Of a stretch of DNA of 10,974 bases, positions 1 to 7,221 are shown in pieces. The notes below the pieces were generated by a model. The model was not told where the DNA came from. It saw nothing but the letters and a program-made list of their open reading frames with translations, and searched no databases. The DNA comes from CAWBRT01 sp050015355 (GTDB lineage: Bacteria; Acidobacteriota; Terriglobia; Terriglobales; Acidobacteriaceae), in contig JBEKBO010000145.1 in the NCBI GenBank assembly GCA_050015355.1, forward strand, positions 1-10,974, written 5' to 3'. The position numbers and the translations under genes were made by a program. Every line of letters begins with the position of its first letter. The first letter of the stretch is position 1.

Positions 1-887
1 TGCGCCATCGTGCAAAGTCTTTCCGCGCGTCAAAGCTGCGGCGGAAAGGGCGCTCGAGATCGAGGATCTGCCGGAAGCGCGAACCGCATTGGCTGCTTAT
101 CATCTTTTTTATGAACACGACTGCAACGCGGCCGAGGCCAATCTGGTACGGGCGCTGGCCGTGGATCCGGGATGCCCGCTCGCTTTGGGTGGGTACGCCC
201 AACTGCTGGCAGCATTGGGAAGGCATGAAGACGCCGTCGGCTTGATGCGGCGAGCCTGTGAGGCGAATCCGTTTTCCAGCTACACCGGGATGATGCTGGG
301 CTGGGCTCTTTACTACGCTCGAAACTATGAAGCGGCTCTGTCGCAATTGAGACATGTCATGGAGATGGATTCGTCCTTGTGGATTGGCCATACCACGATG
401 GGCATGGTTCTGGAACGACTGCAAAGAACAGAAGAGGCGGTCCACGATGGGCATGGTTCTGGAACGACTGCAAAGAACAGAAGAGGCGGTCGCGGAATTT
501 CGCCTAGCCGTTAAGCAATCCAACCAGAGCTCTCTGGCTAGGGCACACCTCGCCTATGGGCTGGCACAATCCAGCGACCGGGCAGGCGCAAGCGAGATTC
601 TGGACGGGCTCATCAAAGTTCGAAAGAGACATTTCTTCAGCGCCTACTGGATTGCGACGATTTATGTCGCGCTGAATGAGCCTGCATCGGTGCTGCAATG
701 GCTGGATCTTGCAGCCGAGGATCGCTGCAGCAGGATCGTCTTCCTGCGGGAAGATGTAAACTTCGCGGCGATGCGCTCCGATCCCCGTTTCCGGAACCTT
801 CTCGACCGAGCCTTCGCGCCTGGTGGCTCTGTGGTACGCAATAATTTCGTCCCGCATTCGCAACGTAAAGAAAACGCTGCTAGTTGA
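1..887 (+). pseudogene. TPR-repeat protein, C-terminal part, frameshifted by a 49-bp tandem duplication
   Basis: The reading frame is open from the left edge (first full codon at base 2), so the N-terminus lies outside the window. It encodes helical TPR-like repeats, for example NLVRALAVDPGCPLALGGYA, and ends with a DPRFRNLLDR motif. In acidobacteria this architecture usually forms the C-terminal half of proteins with an N-terminal winged-helix, kinase or cyclase domain; which one applies here cannot be seen. The frame of bases 2-441 runs into the second copy of a perfect 49-bp repeat (393-441 and 442-490). Because 49 is not a multiple of three, this frame stops at 514. The true continuation (AEFRLAVKQS...) is in the frame that ends with TGA at 885-887. 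Removing one repeat copy rejoins EEAV to AEFRLAV and restores a continuous TPR protein. The gene is therefore probably recently inactivated, or the duplication is an assembly artefact. Confidence 0.8.
393..490. repeat. Perfect 49-bp tandem duplication (2 copies)
   Basis: Bases 393-441 and 442-490 are identical, beginning CCACGATGGGCATGG and ending GAAGAGGCGGT. The copies are directly adjacent with no spacer. The unit lies wholly inside the TPR coding sequence and shifts its frame by +1. Confidence 0.95.
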
Positions 888-974
888 GTCGTTGCCCACC
901 GAGTTCTCAGCGTTGCCTTCCTCATCGGGAAGACCGAGCATTGTGTCTCTTGGAAAAACCTCTTTTCAGGAAGG
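888..974. other. Junction spacer between the TPR pseudogene and the truncated MFS gene
   Basis: These 87 bases separate the stop of the TPR gene from the premature stop of the convergent MFS transporter. I see no recognisable coding sequence, transposase end or terminator hairpin with a T-tract. The missing third of the MFS gene should lie here but does not, so a deletion or rearrangement breakpoint falls close to 975. Confidence 0.5.
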
Positions 975-1814
975 CTACCCGGGCAGCCACGTCAGCAGAA
1001 AGTACAGCGCATAAGTTTGCGGGCCGTTGGTCAGCATAATGCCGATCATCGAACGGTGCCGCAACAGAGTGCCGATGGACATACGGACATACTCCTGCTT
1101 GGGTACGTCAGCCTGCTTCGGCGCAGCGGCTCGGGAAGCCAGGATGTAGCGCCGCTCCGCTTCGCTAATCCAACGGGCAACTTCCGGACGCCGATAGAAC
1201 AGCAACCAGACGGCCAACCAGACAAAGCCGACTGAGCTCAGGATGATAAACGAGGGCCGCCAGCCATAGTGCGCTACGACCCACGCCGCCGGAGCGGTGG
1301 TCACGCCGGGCCCAAACAAAACCCCCGCCATCATGATGGCGGTGAAAGCACCCCGCTCTTTGAGCGGCGACCATTCGCGAATCACTACGTTCGATCCGGG
1401 CAGGCATGGTGTCTCACCGATGCCGAGAAAAATGCGCACCACGAACAGACCAAAGAGGGTAGTCATCACTCCCGTGGCCATGGAAGCAAGCGACCAGAAG
1501 ACCAGCGCCACCGGTATGACGACACGCACGCCGAAGCGATCCAGCGACCAACCAGCCAGGAGCATGGTGGCCGCGTACCCCCACAAGAAAGCAGAATACA
1601 ACGTGCCCAGACTCAACGGGCTCAAGCCAAACTCTTTCGCGATTACCGGGCCCGCCATCGACATGATCATGCGGTCAACGTAGGCTACCGTGATCATGAG
1701 CAGTAGCAGGACGGCGATCACATAACGCCGGCGGCCTACTGGGCCTTCGTCCGGAGCGAAGCCGATGGCGGCTCCTGCCGCTGCGGCTGGTTTATCGAAC
1801 ACTGTCTGCGCCAT
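975..1814 (-). pseudogene. MFS transporter, ACS (anion:cation symporter) type, 3'-truncated
   Basis: This encodes 279 residues of an inner-membrane major facilitator, probably an organic-anion or sugar-acid importer. TM1 is at about 30-50 and contains AYVDRM, the ACS-like signature also present as AYLDRV in the intact transporter at 3762-5084. A loop 2-3 motif (WSLDRFGVR, about 89-97) and GIGETPCLPGSNVVIREW (131-148) also fit ACS carriers. The N-terminal six-helix half and the central loop are complete, but translation stops after LTWLPG. The intact paralogue continues for about 155 residues beyond the equivalent point, so roughly TM8-TM12 are missing. The start ATG at 1812-1814 is preceded by AGAGGA at suitable spacing. 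It is probably non-functional. The gene lies upstream of and convergent to the TPR gene. Confidence 0.85.
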
Positions 1815-2222
1815 AGCATTCCTCTCTGGCCAATGCCTTCCGCACCCATGGCAACAGCTCGACTCGGTTTCCGGGTCTGCGCGGGCTATGCCACGCTCTC
1901 TGAAAGGTCATCGGTAAACGTTAATTGGTGCACACATTCTCACGATTGCACCTGGTTGTCAATTGCGCCGAAACAGTACCTTAGCCTGGCCTTTTACGGG
2001 CAGTGGCCGCGCCGGCGGACCTCGGCCGAAACAGGATTTCGCCGGTGCGCGGGACGACCGCCACGTCTTCCTGTTCCGGCCACGCCAACGCGGGGTTTCG
2101 AGGCCAGTGGTGGCATCGTATTGGCCTCTGGCCGGTAAGTATACTCAGTTGTGCGTCGGTCATCGGCGTGGTGTTTTAAAGATGTGCGGGTCGCCTGCCA
2201 TTCCTCCCACGGTATTTCCGCT
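1815..2222. other. Intergenic region between the SDR and the truncated MFS gene
   Basis: Both flanking genes run on the minus strand. Apart from the promoter/operator candidate at 1927-1962 I see no conserved protein in any frame and no clear terminator. The short open frames here have no ribosome binding sites. Confidence 0.5.
1927..1962 (-). promoter_or_regulatory. Possible promoter and operator of the truncated MFS gene
   Basis: On the minus strand a perfect -35 hexamer TTGACA (1957-1962) is followed 17 bases later by a weak -10, GAATGT (1934-1939). Within the same stretch is an exact inverted repeat, GGTGCA-N14-TGCACC (1927-1952), about 113 bases upstream of the start codon. An operator overlapping the core promoter would suit a repressed catabolic gene. 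The -10 match is poor and no regulator gene is nearby, so this is a candidate only. Confidence 0.35.
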
Positions 2223-2980
2223 CTAGCCGCGTCCGAACAACGGCATGTTGGTCGGCATCAAGGTGATGAACTGAACATTCGCCTCCAATGGCAAACTGGC
2301 CATCCAGACCACGGCATCGGCCACGTACTGCACGTCCATTCGGGGCTCGGGCCTAATCGTACCGTCGGCTTGGAGGACGCCGGTGACCAACTGCTGGGAC
2401 AATTCGGTAGCGACGTTCCCCAAGTCGATCTGGCTGCAAGCAATGTTGTACTTGCGTCCATCGATCGCGATGCTCTTCGTCAGTCCGGTAATCGCGGTTT
2501 TACTCGCGCCATAGGGCGCGCCGTTGGGACGCGGTGAGTACGCCGCCGTCGATCCATTGTTGATGATCCGCCCGCCCTGCGGGTCCTGCGATTTCATCAG
2601 CCTATATGCTTCCTGGGCACAGAGGAATGCCCCGTAAGATTGACGGAGACAACCGCGTCCCACTCCTCATAGCTGAGATCTTCGAATGCCGTACGCGAGT
2701 TCTTGCCGGCGTTATTGAAGAGCACGTCTAGGCGTCCGAAAGTCTCTTTCGTTTTGGCGAACAGCGCCCTGGCCTCATCGGGACGGGTGACATCCGTCGG
2801 CACCACGAGCATACGACCTCCCGAAGGCTTCGCCATCGCAGCCGTCTTCTCCAGTTCCGCTTTGCGTCGCCCGGCCAACACTACGGAATATCCCGCCGCC
2901 TGCAACACAACGCTAACCCCGCGTCCGATGCCACTGCCGGCTCCGGTCACCAGTGCGATCTTATTGCCGTTCATCGCCAT
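2223..2980 (-). pseudogene. SDR-family NAD(P)-dependent oxidoreductase, single-base frameshift
   Basis: This is a short-chain dehydrogenase/reductase, a cytoplasmic Rossmann-fold enzyme oxidising or reducing a hydroxyl/keto group. The start ATG at 2978-2980 (MAMNGNK) is preceded by AGGAAG. The cofactor motif TGAGSGIG is at residues 13-20 and NNAG at about 89-92. The first frame runs to SVNLTG (about 117) and then goes out of register. The second frame continues as AFLCAQEAYRL, with the catalytic Ser (NGS, about 144) and YGASK (Tyr157, Lys161), and ends ...MPLFGRG. The break lies in a run of four C (2630-2633, plus strand). One extra C would give a normal 252-residue SDR with every active-site residue. 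A sequencing error or a very recent mutation both fit. The neighbouring transporters suggest it acted on an imported organic acid or sugar derivative. Confidence 0.85.
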
Positions 2981-3411
2981 ATTCGCTTCCTGATTGTCTT
3001 GATTTGCCACAAATTGGCGCGGAAATTGTGACAGATCGGGCCATAGATTGGCAATCCAAGAATGGTCACGGCAAAGTTGTAGCCTTGTGCTTGAAGCTCT
3101 AGATTGGCGTGCGAACAATGTGGCCCACGCTGAATCTACGCAGACAAGTTCGACCAGTTGTCAAGGGCTGGTGAAGACGAGCGGACGGCTGGTGAAACAT
3201 GCCCGCTATTATTGGCTATTGTTAGCGGAGAGCCATCTGACGAAACGGCTGTTTGGCGGGATGCTCGGGCGGATCGCCGGGCTGTTGCTTCCGGCGGGAT
3301 AGCCGAGGCTGTGGGAGCCGGAAAATCGATCCAGAGCCAAAAGGGAACGGAGGGGTGTCTGCCAAAACCGGATGGGAAGGCCGTGGTCAGCAGTTGCGGG
3401 ACTTGGGTTGG

Positions 3412-3447
3412 GGCACACGGGGACCCTGTGCCGAGCCCTGGGCCCAG
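3412..3447. repeat. Hairpin plus palindrome in the spacer
   Basis: GGCACA...TGTGCC with inner GGG/CCC pairs (3412-3432) can form a stem of about nine pairs with a one-base bulge. CTGGGCCCAG (3438-3447) is a perfect palindrome just beyond it. Neither strand shows a T-tract directly after the stem, so a standard rho-independent terminator is unlikely. Confidence 0.4.
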
Positions 3448-3620
3448 CCAAAGAAAAAATAGTGCGCTCGACTCCATCGCGGGGTATATAGTCTGGGGCT
3501 GTTGGGAGCTAAAACGGAAATTCCGGCTGGAGGCCTCTGGATAAGGTCTGGAGCGCGAATCCTTACCATGCCACAATCCGGGCCTACCAAGGCAGTGCTG
3601 ATGGCGGGTCGTGCCTAATA

Positions 3621-3674
3621 AGCTTAAGTCGCTGGCAGGTTAAGCTCGCGCGACCATTTTCTGACCAACGCGCG
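3621..3674. promoter_or_regulatory. Two adjacent dyads upstream of the MFS transporter (operator candidates)
   Basis: AGCTTAA-N12-TTAAGCT (3621-3646) is an exact 7-bp inverted repeat. It is followed immediately by CGCGCG-N16-CGCGCG (3647-3674). They lie about 90-140 bases before the MFS start codon. Spaced dyads of this kind are typical of dimeric regulators, but no cognate regulator is visible and the role is inferred from position alone. Confidence 0.35.
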
Positions 3675-3761
3675 AAGGGGCAAGGTGCGGAAATTCTACG
3701 TGTCTCGCGGAGTTTGAAGGTCAGGACTGATGTTTTGAAGTGGGGACAGGAGGGAATCGAA

Positions 3762-5084
3762 ATGAGCACTAAGACACCTCAAATCGATACCGGAGCCGCA
3801 GCGCCCAGCGTGGCCTTCCCAATCGAAGCCGCCAGCAAGATCCGTGTTTGGTTGGCACTCGTTCTAGCTTTCGTGGTCCTGGTGGCATATCTGGATCGGG
3901 TGAATGTCTCGCTTCTAATCGCATTCCCCCGTTTCCTGGAGGAGATGGGACTTAAGGGCAACCCTGTCGGACAGGGTTTATTGATGACCTTTTTCTTGAT
4001 CTCCTACGGCTTGGGGAATGTTCTTCTCGGCCCGGTTGGCGACCGGCTGGGGCCGCGCAAGGCAATGTCCATAGCTCTGGTTACGTGGGCGGCACCGCTT
4101 ATGGTCGCCGCCAATGCGAAGACGATAACTGTTCTCTATGCTTCCATGTTCGTCCTGGGAGCTGGGGAGGCTCTGCACTACCCGATGCAAATCGCGTTAG
4201 TGAAGAACTGGTTCCCGCGGCAAGAAAGAGGAAAAGCGAATTCGACCTGGCTACTCGGACAAATGATCGGGCCGGCTCTCGGCATGTCCTGCTTCAGCAT
4301 GGTTTTAGCGGGATATGGTTGGCGCGCTATCTACTGGCTATGTGCCATCCTGAGTATGGCCGCCGTTCCCCTGATCTGGTTTGTGATCCGCGATCGCCCG
4401 GACCAGCACCCTTGGGTCAACAAAGCCGAACTGGACTACATCAAGAAAGGACTGACGGCGGATGCCACACCGAAAGAAAAGGGAGTTCAGACCGGGTCGG
4501 CCTTGCAGAACTATCTGGAGTTGATCAAGAGCCCTGATTTTTGCTGTTCCGCGATTTCGTTCTGGGCTTCGGTCAGCATGTGGTGGGCCATCATGTCCTG
4601 GATGCCCCAGTACCTGCGGGTGGCCCGCGGGTTTTCCTGGGCCAAGATGGGGGTTTTCTCCACGTTGCCATTTATCTTCGGCCTTATCGGACTGATTAGC
4701 GCCGGTGTGATTGCCGACAAGCTGAAGCGAGCGGCGGTCATCAACTGCGTGGGCCTGGCCGGATGCGCTGCCTTTTTGTTTCTCGCAGCCATCGTTCCTA
4801 ATAACTATCTGTGTGCCGCTCTTCTCTGTGTCGCCCTCTATTTCAAGGGCGTTTCTCTGCCCATGGCTTGGACCGTTCTGCAAGCCTTCATCCCTGCCCA
4901 CAAGATGGGTCAGGCGGCCGGGCTCCAGAATGGATCGTCGCAGCTTGTGGGAGCGCTCTCGCCGATGCTTGTCGGTTTCTTAATTCGTGCGACCGGCACC
5001 TATACGGCGGGCCTGATGTATCCGGTGGTGTTCGGGTTCGTGGGTACCGCATGCGCATACTATCTAGTGACTAAGAAATATTAG
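3762..5084 (+). CDS. MFS transporter, ACS (anion:cation symporter) type
   Basis: This is a full-length, 440-residue inner-membrane secondary transporter. ACS members typically import organic anions such as hexuronates, glucarate or phthalate; the substrate here is unknown. The start at 3762 (MSTKTPQ) is chosen over an upstream ATG because AGGAGGGA lies six bases before it. TM1 (about 29-48) contains VAYLDRVNVS, TM2 is near 70-90, and the loop 2-3 motif GDRLGPRK (93-100) is the MFS motif A equivalent. GAGEALHYPMQIALVKNWFP (134-152) is the conserved TM4-TM5 region. A hydrophilic central loop (about 210-255) separates the halves, and the C-terminal half is complete, ending YYLVTKKY. The bicupin gene starts 160 bases downstream on the same strand, so co-expression is possible. 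It is paralogous in type to the truncated transporter at 975-1814 and may be the surviving uptake route. Confidence 0.93.
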   Translation: MSTKTPQIDTGAAAPSVAFPIEAASKIRVWLALVLAFVVLVAYLDRVNVSLLIAFPRFLEEMGLKGNPVGQGLLMTFFLISYGLGNVLLGPVGDRLGPRKAMSIALVTWAAPLMVAANAKTITVLYASMFVLGAGEALHYPMQIALVKNWFPRQERGKANSTWLLGQMIGPALGMSCFSMVLAGYGWRAIYWLCAILSMAAVPLIWFVIRDRPDQHPWVNKAELDYIKKGLTADATPKEKGVQTGSALQNYLELIKSPDFCCSAISFWASVSMWWAIMSWMPQYLRVARGFSWAKMGVFSTLPFIFGLIGLISAGVIADKLKRAAVINCVGLAGCAAFLFLAAIVPNNYLCAALLCVALYFKGVSLPMAWTVLQAFIPAHKMGQAAGLQNGSSQLVGALSPMLVGFLIRATGTYTAGLMYPVVFGFVGTACAYYLVTKKY

Positions 5085-5244
5085 GAGTGTTGCCACACGA
5101 GGGTTTGTGGGGTAGTGCGTCATTCAGTAAGCGGCTCATGGCTAATGTGTCATTCCGAGTGGTAGCCGGGACGCGAAGTGCTTATCGGCATAACGCGCTA
5201 TACCTGTGGGTTCCTGATTATCCCTTGAGGAGAGGAGAGTACGA
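5085..5244 (+). other. Spacer between MFS transporter and bicupin
   Basis: These 160 bases hold no coding sequence. A strong Shine-Dalgarno (GAGGAGAGGAG) ends a few bases before the bicupin ATG. There is no clear terminator hairpin, so readthrough from the transporter is plausible. Confidence 0.45.
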
Positions 5245-6162
5245 ATGAAACGCATCGCTATCGTAGCCTTTGTAGGCCTGTTGACCGCGGGTGTTGTGAC
5301 CCTGATGGCCGCTTCGCCCGGTGCCGCCGATACACCGAAGGTGGACAGTAAGAACTTTGTCGGCGACGTCCATGAGCTCGACACCAAGTACGAAGCTCCC
5401 TTTAACGTCGTTCTAGATCAATGGTTCGCCGATCACCGGCCGGCGGAAACCCAAAAGATCCGTTTTGACACGGTGTTCCAGACCCCACGCGTGATGGTAG
5501 CGACCATCACCAATAAGGGCCAGCTCTTCGGCTTGCACTATCACACCATGGCCGACGAAATCGTTTTCTTGCTGAAAGGCCACTGTAAGGAGTATGTCGA
5601 CGGCAAATGGATCCCGATGCTGCCGGGACAAATCCATTACAACCCGCGCGGCGTAATCCATGGCACCCGGTGCGAGGACGAGGCCCAGGAGCTTCACTTC
5701 TTTACTCCGGTTCCGGGAGAGACCGACCGCGTGTTTCTGGACAGCGGAAAGACCCAGGCTAAAGCGGGAGACATCGTCGGTGACTGGCCTTTAGTGGACA
5801 CCCAGTACAAGACCAATTATCTGGTTACCCTCGACGAATGGTACGCTGCCCACCCCGTTCCGGCAGGCCAGAGCATGCGGGTCGATCCGCCCTGGGGGAC
5901 CCTGCGCAACCAAATGATGATCGCCCAAAAGCCGAAACTGGATCCTCATTATCATGGCTCCGCCGATGAAATGATTTATGTCTACAAAGGCGTGGGCGAG
6001 ATGCTTCTCAAAGGGGAATGGGTAACGGTCAAAGCCGGCGAAATTCATTTTTGTCCGCGCGGTTTCATCCATGGCATCCGGCCGGTGAGCGACGATTTCA
6101 AAATTTTTGCTGTGTTCACTCCGCCCCAGGCCAACGGGAACGACAGGATATTTGTGAAGTAG
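5245..6162 (+). CDS. Exported bicupin protein
   Basis: This 305-residue protein starts with a signal peptide (MKRIAIVAFVGLLTAGVVTL, probable cleavage near residue 28), so it should act in the periplasm or outside the cell. It contains two complete cupin domains. Domain 1 has HYH-x4-E (His98, His100, Glu105) and PRG-x2-H (His139). Domain 2 has HYH-x4-E (His235, His237, Glu242) and PRG-x2-H (His276). Each domain therefore keeps the 3-His/1-Glu metal site of the cupin fold. The two halves are an end-to-end duplication: LDTKYEAPFNVVLDQWFADH (45-64) matches VDTQYKTNYLVTLDEWYAAH (184-203), and metal residues are offset by about 137. The start is supported by a strong AGGAG-type site. Bicupins include oxalate decarboxylases, dioxygenases and sugar isomerases; nothing here decides among them. 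Its place behind an ACS transporter suggests a role in processing or binding the imported compound. Confidence 0.88.
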   Translation: MKRIAIVAFVGLLTAGVVTLMAASPGAADTPKVDSKNFVGDVHELDTKYEAPFNVVLDQWFADHRPAETQKIRFDTVFQTPRVMVATITNKGQLFGLHYHTMADEIVFLLKGHCKEYVDGKWIPMLPGQIHYNPRGVIHGTRCEDEAQELHFFTPVPGETDRVFLDSGKTQAKAGDIVGDWPLVDTQYKTNYLVTLDEWYAAHPVPAGQSMRVDPPWGTLRNQMMIAQKPKLDPHYHGSADEMIYVYKGVGEMLLKGEWVTVKAGEIHFCPRGFIHGIRPVSDDFKIFAVFTPPQANGNDRIFVK

Positions 6163-6210
6163 GCCCTTGCCGGAAATTTGATGTTTCGATTTTCGATTCC
6201 TAAACACCTC

Positions 6211-6357
6211 TTCATCGCAGAGGACGCGGAAGGCACAGAGGAATTTTGAATTTGATAGAAGTGTCGCGGTTGGCAATGCTGTCGGCACCCTTCGGATCAA
6301 ACTCAAAATTCATAAATCAAAATTCTTCCTCTGCGGCCTCCGCTTCCGCGGTGACGA
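6211..6357. repeat. Large imperfect inverted repeat (REP/MITE-like)
   Basis: The left arm (6211-6256) reads TTCATCGCAGAGGACGCGG... and ends AATTTTGAATTTGAT. The right arm (6296-6357) begins ATCAAACTCAAAATT and ends TTCCGCGGTGACGAA, the approximate reverse complement with a short A/T-rich insertion. The loop is about 39 bases. There is no coding frame inside. The GCAGAGG/CCTCTGC and GACGCGG-like words resemble a type of dispersed intergenic palindrome common in environmental bacterial genomes. It sits 48 bases after the bicupin stop and could also act as a transcript-end structure. Confidence 0.6.
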
Positions 6358-6535
6358 AAAGGTTTTGCCGGCTTAGTTTTTACAATCATTCAGGGGGTGA
6401 GAGGATAGCGGCCATGTAGCCGCACCGTGGTTTCTCGGCATAAGTCGTATCAATAATAACTTAGCTGCTTTTCGTCCCAGTGCAATTGACGGCATGTTTG
6501 ACTGGCTGTGGTGACTAGCCCCTGCGGATGACGAT

Positions 6536-6599
6536 TAGAGCACCTGATGCAAACCCAGGTGGTCGGCTGACAGATCGACCGACCTAAGCTATTGAAAAT
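6536..6599. repeat. CACCTG-hairpin motif, copy A
   Basis: A 27-base block (6536-6562, TAGAGCACCTG...CCAGGTGG) forms a CACCTG/CAGGTG hairpin. It is followed 22 bases later by TAAGCTATTGAAAAT (6585-6599). The same two blocks in the same order occur at 10855-10923, next to the tRNA-Pro 3' end, with about 22 of 27 bases identical in the first block. Copy A has no recognisable tRNA beside it. Confidence 0.55.
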
Positions 6600-6762
6600 A
6601 ATAACTTGCATTAGAGTCGCAAATCTGATCTTTATACACACTGCTACACGGTTTGGCAAACCTCAACCCCCAACGGCAAGGTCTAAGTGGGTTCTCTAAA
6701 AAACATTTCCGTCTTCGGACTCTTCTGACGCTATGGGGGTGCCATGTAGAGCTTCATTTGCG

Positions 6763-6857
6763 TTGTCTTTCGCCAAAACTCCGATCTGCTTTTGAAGCAG
6801 CAGCTTACAAACGTCACGAAGAATTCGCGGTTTTTGTTACATCATCCATGTTCCGCC
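6763..6857. repeat. IS-leader remnant, related to 9345-9442
   Basis: This stretch matches the region upstream of the rve-type transposase at 9454. In the first 54 bases (from TTGTCTTTCGCC to CAGCAGCTTACAAA) about 45 are identical without gaps. Similarity continues with small gaps to CCATGTTCC. The transposase itself is absent here, so this appears to be an orphan end of the same or a related element. Confidence 0.6.
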
Positions 6858-6949
6858 TAGTCTGGTTAATGCTTTTCGTTCGTTAAAGGCTGGGTAGAGA
6901 GAAGGATGCGGCGACATTTGATGCGCGCCCGGGAGCGATCGGGCCTCTG

Positions 6950-7221
6950 CACCCAATGGTCGAGAACCGCACAAACAGGGGCGTACGTTTGCCAACTTCG
7001 GAATACAGCTTAGCCGTGGTGTACTTCGGCATGTCGGGATTGATACAGACGAAATAGCCGTGGGTGCCAGAACCCTTCGCGTGCACCACGCGTTTCGGGA
7101 TTCTCTCGCGGTTAAATTGGGCCATCTTCTCAAACGAAGATGATCGGCCCGCGTGGGCCCACCGTAAGGGAATTCTGTGTTACCCACGGGGCGGCCAGTC
7201 TGATTGGTCAGTTTCTTGCGT
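6950..7221 (-). pseudogene. Catalase N-terminal fragment, multiply frameshifted
   Basis: Monofunctional haem catalases detoxify hydrogen peroxide. Pieces of the N-terminal region are readable on the minus strand in three frames: KKLTNQTGRPVGNTEF (about 7170-7218), VGPRGPIIF (about 7135-7161), then FEKMAQFNRERIPKRVVHAKG and SEVGKRTPLFVRFSTIG (down to about 6950). RVVHAKG carries the distal haem His of the family. At least two frameshifts separate these blocks, and an in-frame TGA follows VGPRGPIIFV. Similarity ends right after FSTIG; the remaining several hundred residues, including the haem-ligand Tyr region, are absent. No start codon or ribosome binding site is visible upstream, where an IS21 IstA fragment begins on the other strand. 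It cannot encode an active enzyme. Confidence 0.8.

Larger units (their letters stand above)
2981..3761. other. Long spacer between divergent SDR and MFS genes
   Basis: About 780 bases separate the divergently transcribed SDR and MFS genes. I recognise no protein in any frame; the longest open frame (3158-3544, plus) has no ribosome binding site and low-complexity composition. The left portion is G-rich and contains a hairpin (3412-3432) and a 10-bp palindrome (3438-3447). The right portion contains two dyads (3621-3646 and 3647-3674) described separately. Promoters for both genes must lie here, but I cannot place convincing hexamers. Confidence 0.5.
6163..6762. other. Non-coding region after the bicupin gene
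   Basis: It contains the inverted repeat at 6211-6357 and the hairpin motif at 6536-6599. I recognise no protein in any frame; open frames are short and lack ribosome binding sites. Confidence 0.5.

Noticed and set aside
504..941. 145-codon minus-strand frame opposite the TPR gene
   Set aside because: Antisense to convincing TPR coding sequence, no family resemblance and no ribosome binding site.
1269..1706. Long plus-strand frames over the truncated MFS gene
   Set aside because: Shadows of the MFS gene; compositions rich in Arg, His and Gly with no recognisable domain.
3158..3544. 128-codon plus frame in the SDR-MFS spacer
   Set aside because: No ribosome binding site, no similarity I recognise, overlapping minus frames equally long; likely chance in GC-rich DNA.
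4338..4901. 187-codon minus-strand frame inside the intact MFS gene
   Set aside because: Antisense shadow of a full-length membrane protein.
5245..6162. Naming the bicupin as oxalate decarboxylase
   Set aside because: Two metal-binding cupins are shared by several enzyme classes and no diagnostic lid or substrate motif was identified.
6653..6886. 77-codon plus frame
   Set aside because: It runs through the IS-leader remnant at 6763-6857, has no ribosome binding site and no domain.
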